Positions 41,721-50,871 of a stretch of DNA of 64,000 nt are shown here, one piece after another. The stretch covers positions 930,001 to 994,000 of the forward strand of contig CAWFPS010000002.1 of assembly GCA_963817905.1 (NCBI GenBank), given 5' to 3'. Both the position numbers and the translations under genes were made by a program. This DNA is from VRUE01 sp963817905 (GTDB lineage: Bacteria; Actinomycetota; Thermoleophilia; Solirubrobacterales; 70-9). Every line of letters begins with the position of its first letter. The stretch's first letter is position 1. Under the pieces are notes generated by a model that was given only the letters and a program-made list of their open reading frames with translations, had not been told where the DNA came from and searched no databases.

Positions 41721-43048
41721 GCCAGATGACCGAGCCCCAGAAGACAGAGAAGCCCGTCGGGCACGATGCCGACAGCCCGTTCTCGACGATCGAGGAAGGG
41801 ATCGAGGAGATCCGCCGCGGCCGCATGGTCGTCGTCTGCGACGGCGAGGACCGCGAGAACGAGGGCGACCTGGTGATGGCGGCGCAGTTCGCCACGCCCG
41901 AGGCGGTCAACTTCATGGCCAAGGAAGCGCGTGGGCTGATCTGCCTGGCGCTGACCGCGGAGCGCTGCGAGAAGCTCGGCCTCAACCTGATGGCGGCCAA
42001 GAACGAGGCGCCGCTGCAGACCGCCTTCACCGTGACGATCGAGGCGGCGGGTGGAGTCAGCACCGGCATCTCCGCCCACGATCGCGCCCACACGGTCCAG
42101 GTCGCAATCGACCCCAGCTCCGGCCCGCGGGACATCGTCGTCCCCGGCCACATGTTCCCGCTGCGCGCCAAGGAGGGCGGTGTGCTCGAGCGCACCGGCC
42201 ACACCGAGGCCAGCGTCGACCTCGCCCGCCTCGCCGGCCTCACCCCCGCCGGGGTGATCTGCGAGGTGATGAACGACGACGGCACGATGGCCCGCGTCCC
42301 CGACCTCGTCCCCTACTGCGAGCGCCACGGCCTGAAGATGATCACCGTCGCCGACCTGATCGCCTACCGGCGCCGCACCGAGAAGCTGGTCGAGCGCGTC
42401 GTCGCCACCGCATTGCCGACCGAGTTCGGCGACTTCACCGCGGTCGGCTACCGCTCCCTGGTCGATGACAAGCACCACGTGGCGATGGTCAAGGGCGACG
42501 TCGACGGCGCCGAGGACGTGCTCGTCCGCGTCCACAGCGAGTGCCTCACCGGCGATGTCTTCCACAGCATGCGCTGCGACTGCGGCGAGCAGCTGGTCGC
42601 CGCCCTGACCCAGATCGAGCAGGAGGGCCGCGGCGTCCTGCTCTACCTCTCCCAAGAGGGGCGCGGGATCGGCCTGCTCAACAAGCTGCGCGCCTACAAG
42701 CTGCAGGAGGAGGGGGCCGACACTGTCGAGGCCAACCTGAAGCTGGGCCTGCCCGCCGACCTGCGCGACTACGGGATCGGCGCCCAGATCCTCGGCGACC
42801 TCGGCCTGACCAGCATTCGCATCCTCACCAACAACCCGAAGAAGATCGTCGGCCTGGAGGGCTACGGCCTCTCGGTCAGCGAGCAGGTGCCGATCGAGTC
42901 CTCGCCCAACGCCCACAACGAGGCCTACCTGCGGGCCAAGCGCGACAAGATGGGCCACTCGCTGCACCACCAAGGCCTCGCCTTCGACGAGGAGATGATC
43001 CGCGACGAGGACGAGCGCGACGCCGCCGGGGACGCCGCCGGTGGCTGA
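41717..43048 (+). CDS. ribBA: Bifunctional DHBP synthase / GTP cyclohydrolase II
   Basis: Supplies both riboflavin precursors. 443 residues. The N-terminal RibB domain (to ~225) has DGEDRENEGDLVMAAQFATP and the GHTEASVDLARLAGL block. The C-terminal RibA domain has the zinc cysteines in SECLTGDVFHSMRCDCGEQL and the catalytic QEGRGIGLLNKLRAYKLQE. GTG 41717 is preceded by AAAGGAG. Part of ribD-ribE-ribBA-ribH with overlaps at each join after ribD. Confidence 0.96.
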   Translation: MSQMTEPQKTEKPVGHDADSPFSTIEEGIEEIRRGRMVVVCDGEDRENEGDLVMAAQFATPEAVNFMAKEARGLICLALTAERCEKLGLNLMAAKNEAPLQTAFTVTIEAAGGVSTGISAHDRAHTVQVAIDPSSGPRDIVVPGHMFPLRAKEGGVLERTGHTEASVDLARLAGLTPAGVICEVMNDDGTMARVPDLVPYCERHGLKMITVADLIAYRRRTEKLVERVVATALPTEFGDFTAVGYRSLVDDKHHVAMVKGDVDGAEDVLVRVHSECLTGDVFHSMRCDCGEQLVAALTQIEQEGRGVLLYLSQEGRGIGLLNKLRAYKLQEEGADTVEANLKLGLPADLRDYGIGAQILGDLGLTSIRILTNNPKKIVGLEGYGLSVSEQVPIESSPNAHNEAYLRAKRDKMGHSLHHQGLAFDEEMIRDEDERDAAGDAAGG

Positions 43049-43559
43049 GTCGACCGCCTTCCTGGAGACCTTCGGCGAGGAGGAGCGCGAGGCGCTCTCG
43101 GGGCGGCGCTTCGCCGTCTGTGTCGGTCGCTTCTACGAGGACCTCGCCGAACGGTTGCTCAGCGGCGCCCGCGAAGGCTTCGAGCTGGCCGGCGTCCCGG
43201 CCACCTCGGTCAGCGAGGTCTCCGTCCCCGGCGCTTATGAGCTCCCCTTCGCCGCCAAGCTGCACGCGACGACCGGCAGCTTCGACGGCGTCGCCTGCCT
43301 CGGCGTCGTTATCCGCGGCGAGACCGACCACTACGACTTCGTCTGCGCCGAGGCAGCCCGCGGCATCCAGGACGTGCAGCTGGAGACCGGCGTCCCCTGT
43401 GCCTTCGGCGTGATCACCTGCGACACGATGCAGCAGGCGCTCGCCCGGGCCGGCGGCGGCAAGCGCGACCAGGGCCGCAATGCCGCCCTCACCGTCGCCC
43501 GCATGGCCCTGCTCAAACAGGCGGTCAACCCGTACCGCTGGCAGGTCCGCGACGGTTAG
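43041..43559 (+). CDS. ribH: 6,7-dimethyl-8-ribityllumazine synthase
   Basis: Condenses the RibA/RibD product with DHBP; forms large capsids or pentamers. 172 residues. Motifs are FAVCVGRFYEDLAERLLSGA, SVPGAYELPFAAK, CLGVVIRGETDHYDFVCAEA, GVITCDTMQQALARAG and KRDQGRNAALTVARMALL. GTG 43041 overlaps ribBA by 8 bp. Its stop overlaps that of the convergent toxin gene. Confidence 0.95.
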   Translation: MAESTAFLETFGEEEREALSGRRFAVCVGRFYEDLAERLLSGAREGFELAGVPATSVSEVSVPGAYELPFAAKLHATTGSFDGVACLGVVIRGETDHYDFVCAEAARGIQDVQLETGVPCAFGVITCDTMQQALARAGGGKRDQGRNAALTVARMALLKQAVNPYRWQVRDG

Positions 43560-43936
43560 AGCGCGGAGAGGACGGCGATCGGGTAGCGCCGCATCATCCG
43601 ATTCGAGGTAACGAGCGTCAGGCCGTCGACCTGGGCTTGTGCGACGAGCATGCGGTCGAATGGGTCGTGGTGCTCATGGGGGAGGGACTCCACCGCGAGT
43701 CCGTGGGGCATCGTCAGGGGCAACGGCTCAAATCGCTTCGCGGCAATCATCGCTCCCAGGTTGCCGGGGAGGCGAAGCTTCCCCTTCGCGCGCTTGACTC
43801 CGATCTCCCAAGCGCTCACGACACTGACGAAGACCTGATTCGATTCGTCCCGGATCGCGTCGACAACCTGCCCGGAGAGCCGTTCTGGATCGGAGAAGGC
43901 CCAGATCAGCGCGTTTGTATCGAGCAGGAGTTTCAT
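43556..43936 (-). CDS. vapC: PIN-domain toxin, VapC-like
   Basis: Probable RNase toxin of a type II toxin-antitoxin pair, 126 residues. PIN acidic residues are in LLLDTNALIWAFSDPERLS (Asp), SAWEIGVKRAKGKLRLP (Glu) and HHDPFDRMLVAQAQVDG (Asp, Asp). The start ATG 43936 overlaps the antitoxin stop as ATGA, as in most such operons. All four acidic positions look intact, so it should be active. Targets are unknown. Confidence 0.88.
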   Translation of the reverse strand: MKLLLDTNALIWAFSDPERLSGQVVDAIRDESNQVFVSVVSAWEIGVKRAKGKLRLPGNLGAMIAAKRFEPLPLTMPHGLAVESLPHEHHDPFDRMLVAQAQVDGLTLVTSNRMMRRYPIAVLSAL

Positions 43937-44229
43937 CGCTGAGGATCCTTCCAGTCCTCCGGCCACTCCTCTTCGGGTCCATAGAATTCTTCGGCGATTT
44001 CCCTGTCGACCTTGGCCATCTCCTCGTCGGAGACCATCCAGACCTTGCCCTCCCAGCCGCCGAGCTTGCGCCTCCCCGGCTTCTTCTGGGCCGCAGGCAC
44101 CAACTTCGCCGCCGGCTTGCCGGCGCGGGTGATCACTATCTCCTCCCCCTTCTCCACCCGGGCGACCAGCTTCGACAGGTGGGTCTTGGCCTCGTGCATG
44201 TTCACCGCGTCCAAGTTCTCAGCGGCCAT
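43933..44229 (-). CDS. Antitoxin, Phd/YefM family
   Basis: 98 residues. N-terminal DNA-binding part NLDAVNMHEAKTHLSKLVARVEKGEEIVIT is typical of Phd/YefM-type antitoxins, followed by RAGKPAAKLVP. An acidic, tryptophan-rich tail (EEFYGPEEEWPEDWKDPQR) is expected to wrap the toxin. ATG 44229 has GGGGGGAG a few bases upstream. Encoded directly before the PIN toxin on the same strand. Confidence 0.87.
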   Translation of the reverse strand: MAAENLDAVNMHEAKTHLSKLVARVEKGEEIVITRAGKPAAKLVPAAQKKPGRRKLGGWEGKVWMVSDEEMAKVDREIAEEFYGPEEEWPEDWKDPQR

Positions 44230-44269
44230 TTCTCTCCCCCCTCTGGACGGAAGTCGCAATCGTCTTGTC

Positions 44270-44290
44270 AGTTAGTCCACTTAGCTAACT
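44270..44290. promoter_or_regulatory. Candidate operator of the toxin-antitoxin operon
   Basis: AGTTAG, 9 bases, CTAACT forms a perfect 6-bp inverted repeat containing the inner palindrome TTAGCTAA. It lies between the divergent antitoxin and rpmB starts, where an autoregulating Phd-type antitoxin would bind. Inferred. Confidence 0.4.
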
Positions 44291-44301
44291 TGCGATCACG
44301 G

Positions 44302-44307
44302 TAGCAT
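44302..44307 (+). promoter_or_regulatory. -10 element of rpmB (leaderless)
   Basis: TAGCAT ends 10 bases before ATG 44318. The ATG at 44306 overlaps this element and is therefore unlikely as a start. Confidence 0.45.
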
Positions 44308-44317
44308 GCCCGACCCG

Positions 44318-44509
44318 ATGGCCAAGGTATGTCACAGCTGCGGAAAGGGACCGGCGTTCGGCCAGTCCCGCAGCCACTCGATGGTCGCCACCAAGCGGCG
44401 CTTCGACCCGAACCTGCAGAAGGTGCGGATCGTCGAGGAAGGCCGGCGGCTGCGGACTTATGTCTGCACACGCTGCCTCAAGGCAAACAAGGTCACCAAG
44501 GCCGCCTGA
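44318..44509 (+). CDS. rpmB: 50S ribosomal protein bL28
   Basis: 63 residues from MAKVCHSCGKGPAFGQSRSH; also SMVATKRRFDPNLQKVRI and VCTRCLKANKV. The two CxxC pairs (CHSC, CTRC) mark the zinc-binding form. In many bacteria rpmB precedes a FakA (YloV) and recG; here they are separated by an MMPL gene. A family A repeat follows the stop. Confidence 0.95.
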   Translation: MAKVCHSCGKGPAFGQSRSHSMVATKRRFDPNLQKVRIVEEGRRLRTYVCTRCLKANKVTKAA

Positions 44510-44527
44510 CTCGCCAGTCTTGCAGGG

Positions 44528-44674
44528 GAAGGGGTCCGGTCGCCCTTCGCTCGAATTGATGTCGCACGCGCTTCGCGCTTAGCGACGATGGTGGAGCGCG
44601 GCTGCGCCGCGCAAGCATCGGATTGCATTTCTGCCGCTTCGCGACATTCGATCGAAGGGCGACCGGACCCCTTC
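44528..44674. repeat. Family A structured repeat, copy 4 (after rpmB)
   Basis: Perfect 22-bp arms (44528-44549, 44653-44674), starting GAAGGGGTCCGG, with one mismatch before the shared GAAT/ATTC extension. The constant core is at 44553-44649, with first hairpin GCGCTTCGCGC. Confidence 0.88.
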
Positions 44675-44766
44675 TCACTAAATGCGCGGCCCCGCTGACG
44701 AAGCGCTCCTGCCCATGCTGCCGAGGGACACCGGCATCCCCCGCTCTCGCGGCGCTCGGCGCTTGG

Positions 44767-46956
44767 TTAAGTGTTCTCCCCGACCACAGGGTGCTCGCCG
44801 GTCGGTGCTGGGTCGCCCTCGGCGGGCTCGACGTGGAGCCTTGGCAGGATGCGGTCCAGCCAACTGGGCAGCCACCAGGCCCGCTTGCCGAATAGCTGCA
44901 TGATTGCGGGGACTAGGACGGAGCGGATGATTACGGCGTCGATGAAGACTGCGGAGGCGAGGCCGAGGCCGAAGAGTTTGATGATCCGGTCTTCGCCGAT
45001 CATGAAGGAGGCGAAGACGGTGACCATGATCGCTGCCGCGGCGGTGATCACGCGGCCGGTGAGGGCGAGGCCGCGGGTGACGGCGAGGGTGGCGTCATGG
45101 CTGTTCTCCCACTCCTCGTGGATGCGCGACATCAGGAAGACCTCGTAGTCCATCGAGAGCCCGAAGATGATCGCGAAGAGGAAGACCGGGAAGAAGGAGA
45201 TGATCGGGCCGGTGCCGTCGACACCGATCAGGCTGGCCCCCCAGCCCCACTGGAAGACGGCGACGATCAGGCCGAAAGCGGCGCCGATGCTGAGCAGGTT
45301 CATCGCCATCGCCTTCAACGGCACCAGCACCGATCGGAAGACCGCCATCAGCAGTAGCGCCGAGAGCAGCACGACGACGCCGATGAAGAGCGGCAGCTTT
45401 TCGGCGATCGCGTCGCCGAAGTCCTCGAAGATCGCGGTGATGCCGCCGACGTGGAGCGCCGCGCCGGTCTGCTGCTCGATTGGCGGCAGCACGTCGCCGC
45501 GGATGTGGTCAAGCAGTTCCGTGGTCGCCTCGCTCTGCGGCGAGGTCGTCGGGTAGAGCTGGAAGACGCCGGTGTTCTTGGCCGGGTTGAGCACGATCGC
45601 GGTGACCTTCGCCACGCCCCTTTCGCTCGCCAGTGTCCTGTGCAGCTCGACCAGGGCCTCGTCTTCCCCCTTGCCCGGCAGCGCCGCGACCATCGCGAAG
45701 GGGCCGTTGAAGCCGGGGCCGAAGCCCTCGGCGAGTAGATCGTAGGCTCGGCGCGTGCTCGAGCCGGCCGGGTCGGTGCCGGCGTCGTTGGAGCCGAGGC
45801 GCAGGGAGAGCGTCGGTACGCAGAGCGCCAGCAGCAGGCCGCCGGAGAGGAGGGCCGAGAGCACCGGCCGCTTCTGGATCTCCCGGCTCCAGCGGAACCA
45901 GCGCGTGTCTTCGGCGGTCGAGGGAACGCGCTTGCCGAGGCCGGGGATGCGCAGCCGGTCGACCCGCCGACCGGCGATCGTCAGCAGTGCCGGCAGCAGG
46001 GTCAGCGCCGCGATCATCGTGAACAGCACTGCCAGCGCCGCCGCCATCGCGACGCCATAGAGGAAGCTGATGCCGAGCAACAGCATCCCCGTCAGCGAGA
46101 TGATCACGGTGACGCCGGCAAAGAGCACCGCGCGGCCAGCCGTATCGACCGCCGCGATCGCTGCCGGCCGCGGCTCCAGCCCCTCGTCGAGGCCGTTGCG
46201 GAAGCGGGTGAGGATGAAGAGGGCGTAGTCGATGCCGACGCCGAGGCCGATCATCGCCGCCAGCTGTGGGGCGAAGTTGGCGGTGTCGAAGACATGGGTG
46301 CCGAGAGTGACCAGGCTGATGCCGACGCCGAGCGCAAACAGCGCCGTGAGCAGCGGTAGGCCCATCGCCACGACCGAGCCGAAGGTGAGAAGCAGGATCA
46401 CGACGGCGGCAAGCAGGCCGATCATGAACGACGAGTCGCCGCCTTCTTCTTCCTGGCGCACTTCCTCGACCGGCGCACCGCCGACCTCCACCTGGACATC
46501 GCCGCCGTTGGCCGCCTTGCCGATCGCGACCAGCTTCCTGATGTCGTCCTTTTCGAGCTTGTCGGTGGTGACGTCGTACTGCACGGTCGCATAGGCGATT
46601 TCGCCGTCTTTGCCGATCGCCGCCGCGCCGCCGGTCGCGTAGGGGCTGGCAACTTCGCTGACGTGCGGCAGCCCTTTTGCTTCCGCGAAGACGCCCTCCA
46701 TCTTCTTCCTCACGGCGGGCGAGTCGGCCCCGGCCCGCGCCTTGTAGACGATTTCCGCGGTGACGCCGGACTGCTGCGGAAACCGTTCTTCCAGCAGGTC
46801 GAAGGCTTCCTGGGAGTCGGAGGAGGGCAGCTTGAATTCTTCGGTGAAGTCAGAGCCGACGGCGCCGGCGAGGATCCCGATTCCGATCAGGGCGACGATC
46901 CAGGCGCCGATCACCGTCTTGCGATGCCCGGTGGTCCATGTCGCGAAGCGCCTCAT
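44767..46956 (-). CDS. MMPL/RND-family membrane transporter
   Basis: About 729 residues with the RND plan: one helix (VIGAWIVALIGIGILAGAV), a large external loop, five helices, then a repeat of the arrangement. Family features include GLGVGIDYALFILTRFRNGL and GLSMDYEVFLMSRIHEEW, the paired helix-4 motifs with the proton-relay GxGxDY/GLSMDY residues. Probably exports lipids or a hydrophobic compound. Convergent with rpmB, divergent from fakA. ATG 46956 fits TACGGT ten bases upstream. Confidence 0.9.
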   Translation of the reverse strand: MRRFATWTTGHRKTVIGAWIVALIGIGILAGAVGSDFTEEFKLPSSDSQEAFDLLEERFPQQSGVTAEIVYKARAGADSPAVRKKMEGVFAEAKGLPHVSEVASPYATGGAAAIGKDGEIAYATVQYDVTTDKLEKDDIRKLVAIGKAANGGDVQVEVGGAPVEEVRQEEEGGDSSFMIGLLAAVVILLLTFGSVVAMGLPLLTALFALGVGISLVTLGTHVFDTANFAPQLAAMIGLGVGIDYALFILTRFRNGLDEGLEPRPAAIAAVDTAGRAVLFAGVTVIISLTGMLLLGISFLYGVAMAAALAVLFTMIAALTLLPALLTIAGRRVDRLRIPGLGKRVPSTAEDTRWFRWSREIQKRPVLSALLSGGLLLALCVPTLSLRLGSNDAGTDPAGSSTRRAYDLLAEGFGPGFNGPFAMVAALPGKGEDEALVELHRTLASERGVAKVTAIVLNPAKNTGVFQLYPTTSPQSEATTELLDHIRGDVLPPIEQQTGAALHVGGITAIFEDFGDAIAEKLPLFIGVVVLLSALLLMAVFRSVLVPLKAMAMNLLSIGAAFGLIVAVFQWGWGASLIGVDGTGPIISFFPVFLFAIIFGLSMDYEVFLMSRIHEEWENSHDATLAVTRGLALTGRVITAAAAIMVTVFASFMIGEDRIIKLFGLGLASAVFIDAVIIRSVLVPAIMQLFGKRAWWLPSWLDRILPRLHVEPAEGDPAPTGEHPVVGENT

Positions 46957-46966
46957 CGAGCGTCGC

Positions 46967-46972
46967 ACCGTA
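46967..46972 (-). promoter_or_regulatory. -10 element of the MMPL gene
   Basis: TACGGT on the minus strand, 10 bases before ATG 46956. Confidence 0.35.
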
Positions 46973-47022
46973 GCGAACCGGGCTGTCGGGCTTTCAGCGG
47001 CGGCCCATCCGGCTACGGCAGC

Positions 47023-47028
47023 TAGATT
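47023..47028 (+). promoter_or_regulatory. -10 element of fakA (leaderless)
   Basis: TAGATT ends 7 bases before ATG 47036. Confidence 0.5.
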
Positions 47029-47035
47029 TCTGCCG

Positions 47036-48667
47036 ATGTCCGATCCTTCGATCGTCCGCTTCCGGCGCGTCGTCAGCTCTGCCTACGCCCACCTGGAGGC
47101 GCGACGCCAGGAGGTCAACGACCTCAACGTCTTCCCCGTCGCCGACGGCGACACCGGCGACAACATGGCGATGACGATGCGCGCGGTGATGGAGGAGCTC
47201 GACCGCCTCGACGGGATGGAGGTCGACGAGGTCGGCCGCACCCAGCTGGTCCAGGCCCTGGCGCGGGCGGCCCTGATGGGCGCGCGCGGCAACTCCGGCG
47301 TGATCCTCAGCCAGATCGTCCGCGGCGCCGCCGAGGAGCTGGCCAGCCGCCCCGGCGAGCTGATCGACCCGGTGCTGGTCGCCTCGGCGTTCGCCAGCGC
47401 CGCCGACGCCGCCTATGACTCGGTGCGCGAGCCGGCCGAGGGCACGATGCTGACCGTCTTCCGCGAGATGGCCCACTCGATCGCCCGCCAGCTGGCCCAC
47501 CTCGAGGCCGAGAAACAGCGGCTCGAGCAGGGAGTTCCCGACGAGATGCAGGACGCGGTCCTGGCCGAGGTGCTCGAGCGGGCGATCGAAGACGGCCAGC
47601 GCGCGGTCGAGCGGACCCCGGAGCAGCTCGACGTGCTGCGCGAATCCGGCGTCGTCGACGCCGGCGGTTACGGGCTGGTGCTGATCCTCGCCGGGGTCGT
47701 CGCCGGCCTGCGCGGCGATGGCGCCGAGGTGCCCCAGGTCAACCACCACGAGGCACCGCGCCTGAGCCAGCCCCACCACGAGGACAGCCGCTACCGCTAC
47801 TGCACCAACTTCATCGTCTCCGGCAGGGAATTGAGCAGCCGCGACTTCCTGCCCCGTTTGGAGGGGCTGGGCGACTCTGTCCTCGTCGTCGGCGACGAGG
47901 TGACGCTCAAGGTCCACGTCCACACCGACAGCCCCGAGGCCGCTGTCGCCCTCTTCGCGGACGCCGGCGAGGTGACCAACCTCGACGTCGCCGACATGAA
48001 CGAGCAGATCGCCGAGCGCCGCGCCCGCCTCGATGGCGCCCGCACCGGCGCCCTGGCCGTCGCCGCGGGCGAGGGCCTGGAGCGGCTCTTCGCCGAGCTC
48101 GGCGCACAGGTCGTACCCGGCGGCGAGACGCTCAACCCCTCGACCTACGAGTTGCTGGCCGGCATCCACGAGGTTCCGGCCGAGGAAATCCTCGTCTTCC
48201 CCAGCTCCTCCAACGTGATCATGGCCGCCGAGGAGGCCTGCAAGCTCTCCGAGAAGCCGGCCCGGGTCATCGCCGCGACCTCGTTGCAGAAGAGCCTCCT
48301 CGCCCTGGTCGAACTCGACCCCGCCGCGGGCGCCGAGGAGAACGCCGGGCGCCTGGACGGCGCCGTGGCCTCGATTGCCGACGGCGGCGTCGCTCCCGCC
48401 GGCCGCGACGACGCCCAGGGCCGCTTTCGCAAGGGCGACGCGGTCGGCTTCGTCGAGGGCGAGATCGTCGCCTGGGGCGGGGCGGGGACGACCCTGGCCG
48501 CGACGATCGAGAAGCTCGCGGCGGGGGCGGAGATCGTCACCGTTATCACCGGCGACGGCGCGCCGATTCCCCCCGGCGAGATCGATACGCACGTGCCCGA
48601 CGGGGTCGAGATCGAGATCCACGAGGGCGGCCAGCCGAGCTGGTGGTGGCTGCTCGCGGCCCAGTAG
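47036..48667 (+). CDS. fakA: DAK2/DhaL-domain kinase, FakA (YloV)-like
   Basis: 543 residues. The N-terminal DhaL nucleotide-binding domain has NVFPVADGDTGDNMAMTMRA with the metal-binding aspartates and ALMGARGNSGVILSQIVRG. The middle and C-terminal region (YCTNFIVSGRELSSRDF; VTLKVHVHTDSPEAAVALFA; VFPSSSNVIMAAEEA) match FakA. In Firmicutes FakA phosphorylates fatty acids carried by FakB; no FakB is present here. The stop overlaps the recG GTG. Close to phospholipid genes plsX and acpP, which agrees with a lipid role. Confidence 0.85.
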   Translation: MSDPSIVRFRRVVSSAYAHLEARRQEVNDLNVFPVADGDTGDNMAMTMRAVMEELDRLDGMEVDEVGRTQLVQALARAALMGARGNSGVILSQIVRGAAEELASRPGELIDPVLVASAFASAADAAYDSVREPAEGTMLTVFREMAHSIARQLAHLEAEKQRLEQGVPDEMQDAVLAEVLERAIEDGQRAVERTPEQLDVLRESGVVDAGGYGLVLILAGVVAGLRGDGAEVPQVNHHEAPRLSQPHHEDSRYRYCTNFIVSGRELSSRDFLPRLEGLGDSVLVVGDEVTLKVHVHTDSPEAAVALFADAGEVTNLDVADMNEQIAERRARLDGARTGALAVAAGEGLERLFAELGAQVVPGGETLNPSTYELLAGIHEVPAEEILVFPSSSNVIMAAEEACKLSEKPARVIAATSLQKSLLALVELDPAAGAEENAGRLDGAVASIADGGVAPAGRDDAQGRFRKGDAVGFVEGEIVAWGGAGTTLAATIEKLAAGAEIVTVITGDGAPIPPGEIDTHVPDGVEIEIHEGGQPSWWWLLAAQ

Positions 48668-50871
48668 TGCGGGCGTTCGGCGGAGACGACGAGCTAACTC
48701 CGGCGCAGCTGCGCGACGCCCCGGTCCACTGGCCCCGGCCCAGTGCGCTCGACGTCTCGCTGCGGGCGCTCGACGGGGTGGGGCCGAAGACGGCCGCAGC
48801 GGCCGCGGCGGCAGGCGTCGCCACGGTCGGCGACCTGCTGCTGCGCTTTCCGCGACGCCATCGCGACCGAACGGCGATCCCGATCGCCGCCCTGGAGCCC
48901 AAGCAGCAGGCGACGATCGCGGTCGAGGTGCTTGGCAATGCGCCGCGGCCTTTTCGCAGGCGCGGCCTATCGATTGTGGGCGTAAAAGTGGGAGACGAAT
49001 CGGACTCGCTCAGGGCCACCTGGTTCAACCAGCCCTGGATCGCTTCGAAGCTCTCGCCAGGAACCCGTTTGCTGCTAACGGGCACGCTGGGTAAACGGGG
49101 CTTCGTCGTCTCCGAATACGAGTTCGTCGCTGGCCCGCGGGTCCTGTCGGAGGGTGAGGGGGGCACTGCGGGCAGTCCACGGGCTGTCCTTGACTCCCCT
49201 CACCCTCCGCCACCCGCGGGAGAGGCCGAGCTTGTGCCCGTGCATCCATTGACCGAGGGGTTGAAGGCCAAGCAGGTGCGGGAGTGGACTGAGCAGGCGA
49301 TCGGGTTGGTGCCGAACTTGATTGAGGGGGTGCCGGCCGCGGTGCGTGCGCGGCACGCTCTGGCGGGCGCGGCCGACGCGGTCAAGGCGATGCACTTCCC
49401 CGAGTCGATCGAGGAGGTCGAGGTCGCCCGCGAGCGGCTCCGGTTCGAAGAGCTCTTCCTCTACCAGGCCATCCTGGCGACGCGGAAGCGCAGCCATCGC
49501 ACCGCACGGCCGGCGCCGCGGCTGGGCAGGCCGGGAGAGCAGGTGGGCCGCTGGGTCGAGTCGCTGCCGTTCCAGCCGACCCGGGACCAGCTCAAGGCGT
49601 TCGATGAGATCGACGGCGACCTGGACTCCGGCGAGCCGATGCAGCGGCTGCTGATGGGCGAGGTCGGGTCGGGCAAGACGGTGGTCGCGCTCTACTCGAT
49701 GCTGCGGGCGCTGGAAGCCGGATACCAGGCGGTGCTGATGGCGCCGACCGAGACGCTCGCCGAGCAGCACGCGCTGACCCTGGGCAAGCTGCTCGCCGAA
49801 GAGGCGACGCCGTTCGCCCTGCTGAGCGGAGCCACCAAAGCCGCGCGGCGCAGGGAGCACCTCGACCGCCTGGCGAGCGGCGAGTTGGGCCTCCTCGTCG
49901 GCACCCACGCACTGATCGAGCCCGACGTGCGCTTCGCCCGGCTCGGCCTCTGCGTCGTCGACGAGCAGCACCGCTTCGGCGTCCGGCAGCGCAAGGCGCT
50001 CGACTCCAAGGGAGTGGAGGGGATGGCGCCCCACGTCCTGCACATGACCGCGACTCCGATCCCCCGCACCCTCTCGCTCACCGCCTACGGCGACCTCGAC
50101 ACCACCGCCCTGCACGAGCTTCCCTCGGGCCGCAGGCCGGTGGCGACACGCATCGTCGAGGAGGATGAGCGCGACGGCGCCTACGAGTTCCTCCGCGGGC
50201 AGCTGCGCGAGGGCCGCCAGGCCTTCGTCGTCTGTCCGCTGGTCGAGGAATCGGAGAAAATGCAGGGCCGTGCCGCCGAGGTCGAGGCTGAGCGGCTGGC
50301 CGGCGGCGAGCTGCGCGATTTCCGGGTCGGCGTGATCCACGGCCAGATGCGCTCGGCGGAGAAGGCGGCGGCGATGGAGACCTTCGCGGCGGGAGGCACG
50401 GACGTCCTGGTCGCGACCACGGTGATCGAGGTCGGCATCGACGTCGCCAACGCGACCGTGATGGTGATCGAGGGGGCAGAGCGCTACGGCGTCTCCCAGC
50501 TGCACCAGCTGCGCGGCCGGGTCGGCCGCGGCGAGCACGAATCCTGCTGCCTGCTCTTCCCCGAAGAGGCCGGTGAGCTGGCGCGGCAGCGATTGAAAGC
50601 AATCGCAGGCGAGAGCGACGGTTTCAAGCTTGCCGAGGTCGACCTCCTGCTGCGCGGCGAGGGCGAGGTGCTCGGCACCCGCCAGCACGGCCTGCCCCGC
50701 TTCGCCGTTGCCGAACTGCCCGAGGACTCAAAGGTCCTGGAGGCGGCCCGTGAAGAGGTCCTGGCCCTCCTCCACACCCACGGCTCCCTGGACGCCCCGG
50801 CCCTCGGCCCCCTCCTCGACGCGGCCCGCCACCGCTTCGGCGCCGGCGCTGCGGACCCGATCCCACTGTGA
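48667..50871 (+). CDS. recG: ATP-dependent DNA helicase RecG, with in-frame repeat insertion
   Basis: Branched-DNA helicase for fork regression. About 734 residues. The wedge/OB domain is N-terminal, then LMGEVGSGKTVVALYSML (Walker A), MAPTETLAEQHALTL, VVDEQHRFGVRQR (DEQH), LHMTATPIPRTLSLTAYGDL, TTVIEVGIDVANATVMVIE and QLHQLRGRVGRGEHESCCLL. Residues ~157-185 of the wedge domain, between EYEFVAG and ELVPVHPLTEG, are encoded by a family G repeat. GTG 48667 overlaps the fakA stop; the recG stop overlaps a family E repeat. Confidence 0.95.
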   Translation: MRAFGGDDELTPAQLRDAPVHWPRPSALDVSLRALDGVGPKTAAAAAAAGVATVGDLLLRFPRRHRDRTAIPIAALEPKQQATIAVEVLGNAPRPFRRRGLSIVGVKVGDESDSLRATWFNQPWIASKLSPGTRLLLTGTLGKRGFVVSEYEFVAGPRVLSEGEGGTAGSPRAVLDSPHPPPPAGEAELVPVHPLTEGLKAKQVREWTEQAIGLVPNLIEGVPAAVRARHALAGAADAVKAMHFPESIEEVEVARERLRFEELFLYQAILATRKRSHRTARPAPRLGRPGEQVGRWVESLPFQPTRDQLKAFDEIDGDLDSGEPMQRLLMGEVGSGKTVVALYSMLRALEAGYQAVLMAPTETLAEQHALTLGKLLAEEATPFALLSGATKAARRREHLDRLASGELGLLVGTHALIEPDVRFARLGLCVVDEQHRFGVRQRKALDSKGVEGMAPHVLHMTATPIPRTLSLTAYGDLDTTALHELPSGRRPVATRIVEEDERDGAYEFLRGQLREGRQAFVVCPLVEESEKMQGRAAEVEAERLAGGELRDFRVGVIHGQMRSAEKAAAMETFAAGGTDVLVATTVIEVGIDVANATVMVIEGAERYGVSQLHQLRGRVGRGEHESCCLLFPEEAGELARQRLKAIAGESDGFKLAEVDLLLRGEGEVLGTRQHGLPRFAVAELPEDSKVLEAAREEVLALLHTHGSLDAPALGPLLDAARHRFGAGAADPIPL
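49134..49220. repeat. Family G structured repeat, copy 3, inside recG
   Basis: Outer arms CCCGCGGGT (49134-49142) and ACCCGCGGG (49212-49220) are perfect. The asymmetric loop CCTGT against CC is identical to copies 1 and 4. A perfect 14-bp inner stem CGGAGGGTGAGGGG pairs with CCCCTCACCCTCCG. It is 87 bases long, so the recG frame is kept. Confidence 0.85.
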
